Of a DNA stretch of 6,301 nucleotides, positions 5,913 to 6,301 are shown piece after piece. Made by a program: the position numbers and the translations under genes. Source of the DNA: Pseudomonadota bacterium (GTDB taxonomy: Bacteria; Pseudomonadota; Gammaproteobacteria; Burkholderiales; Rhodocyclaceae); contig JAUPVD010000154.1 in NCBI GenBank assembly GCA_030917225.1, positions 1 through 6,301 of the forward strand. Reading direction: 5' to 3'. Below the pieces are notes generated by a model that saw only the letters and a list, made by a program, of their open reading frames with translations, did not search any database and had not been told where the DNA came from. How positions within the stretch are numbered: position 1 is the stretch's first letter; each line of letters opens with the position of its first letter.

Positions 5913-6301
5913 ATGCAAAAGAAAGTAATCGCACTGGCAGTTGCCGGTCTGGTTTCGGGCGCTGCTTTCGCCCAGTCGAACGTCACCATCTACGGCGTTG
6001 CCGACCTCGGCCTCGTTACTTCATCGGGCACGCGCTCGGGCGCAAACGGTGCCAAGGCCAACACGGGTAGCGCCAACTACAACGGTATCGACTCCGGTAT
6101 CTGGGGTGGTTCGCGCATCGGCTTCAAGGGCGAAGAGGGTCTGGGCAACGGCCTGAAGGCAATCTTCACGCTGGAATACTACATCGCTCCGGATGAAAAC
6201 AGCGGTGTTGGCGCTGCTCCGCAAACCTCGGGCGCCGGTGGTTCGGGTTCGAACAGCCGCCAGAGCTTTGTCGGTTTGAGCTCCGCCAAGCTGGGTACCC
6301 T
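5913..6301 (+). CDS. Gram-negative porin precursor, N-terminal part (cut by window edge)
   Basis: The visible 129 codons remain open to the right edge. MQKKVIALAVAGLVSGAAFA is a typical signal peptide: two lysines, a hydrophobic core and an AFA cleavage site before Gln21, so the mature protein would begin QSNVTIYGVADLG. This opening, then SRIGFKGEEGLGNGLKAIF (67-85) and SRQSFVGLSSAKLGT near the edge, are hallmarks of the trimeric 16-stranded general porins of betaproteobacteria, which let small hydrophilic solutes cross the outer membrane. A Gly/Ser/Ala-rich segment at about 98-113 probably forms an external loop. Family porins run to roughly 350-400 residues, so about two thirds is missing. 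Solute specificity cannot be told. It has its own likely promoter, leader hairpin and strong Shine-Dalgarno sequence, so it is probably a separate unit from trp. Confidence 0.93.
   Translation, partial: MQKKVIALAVAGLVSGAAFAQSNVTIYGVADLGLVTSSGTRSGANGAKANTGSANYNGIDSGIWGGSRIGFKGEEGLGNGLKAIFTLEYYIAPDENSGVGAAPQTSGAGGSGSNSRQSFVGLSSAKLGT

Noticed and set aside
5861..6070. A 69-codon plus-strand frame starting in the porin leader
   Set aside because: It runs out of frame through the porin signal peptide and mature start, has no ribosome-binding site of its own and no recognisable features.

Overview
The window is GC-rich chromosomal DNA from a Gram-negative bacterium. A trpE-trpG-trpD-trpC run without trpF, trpB or trpA, placed behind rpe and gph, plus a porin opening of the type common in betaproteobacteria, points to a betaproteobacterium, perhaps Rhodocyclales-like. 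The genus is inferred from gene order and protein style, not from a search.

Layout: the first 19 codons of an apaG-like gene lie on the minus strand at the left edge. A 138-bp divergent spacer follows, then on the plus strand rpe (ribulose-phosphate 3-epimerase) and gph (phosphoglycolate phosphatase), separated by a 70-bp gap that holds a palindromic element of dispersed-repeat type. After gph come a 168-bp leader and then trpE, trpG, trpD and trpC. trpE and trpG are 16 bp apart; trpG/trpD and trpD/trpC overlap by 4 bp (ATGA). A 179-bp spacer separates trpC from an outer-membrane porin gene that runs off the right edge.

TrpE and TrpG form anthranilate synthase, TrpD adds the phosphoribosyl group, and TrpC closes the indole ring to indole-3-glycerol phosphate. 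The phosphoribosylanthranilate isomerase and tryptophan synthase must be encoded elsewhere, as in the split trp pathways of many proteobacteria. Rpe and Gph belong to pentose-phosphate and 2-phosphoglycolate metabolism. They probably share the direction, and perhaps some read-through, of the trp genes.

The most interesting part is the gph-trpE leader. It contains an unlisted 30-codon reading frame with a tandem Trp pair and a third Trp codon, overlapping the gph stop codon. It is embedded in a set of nested and competing RNA stems, so it looks like a tryptophan leader peptide/attenuator. No classical U-tract terminator is visible, so the mechanism is open. The porin mRNA is predicted to begin with an 8-bp stem-loop. 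The protein-coding genes themselves look intact and ordinary; I see no mobile element, CRISPR array, tRNA or rRNA.
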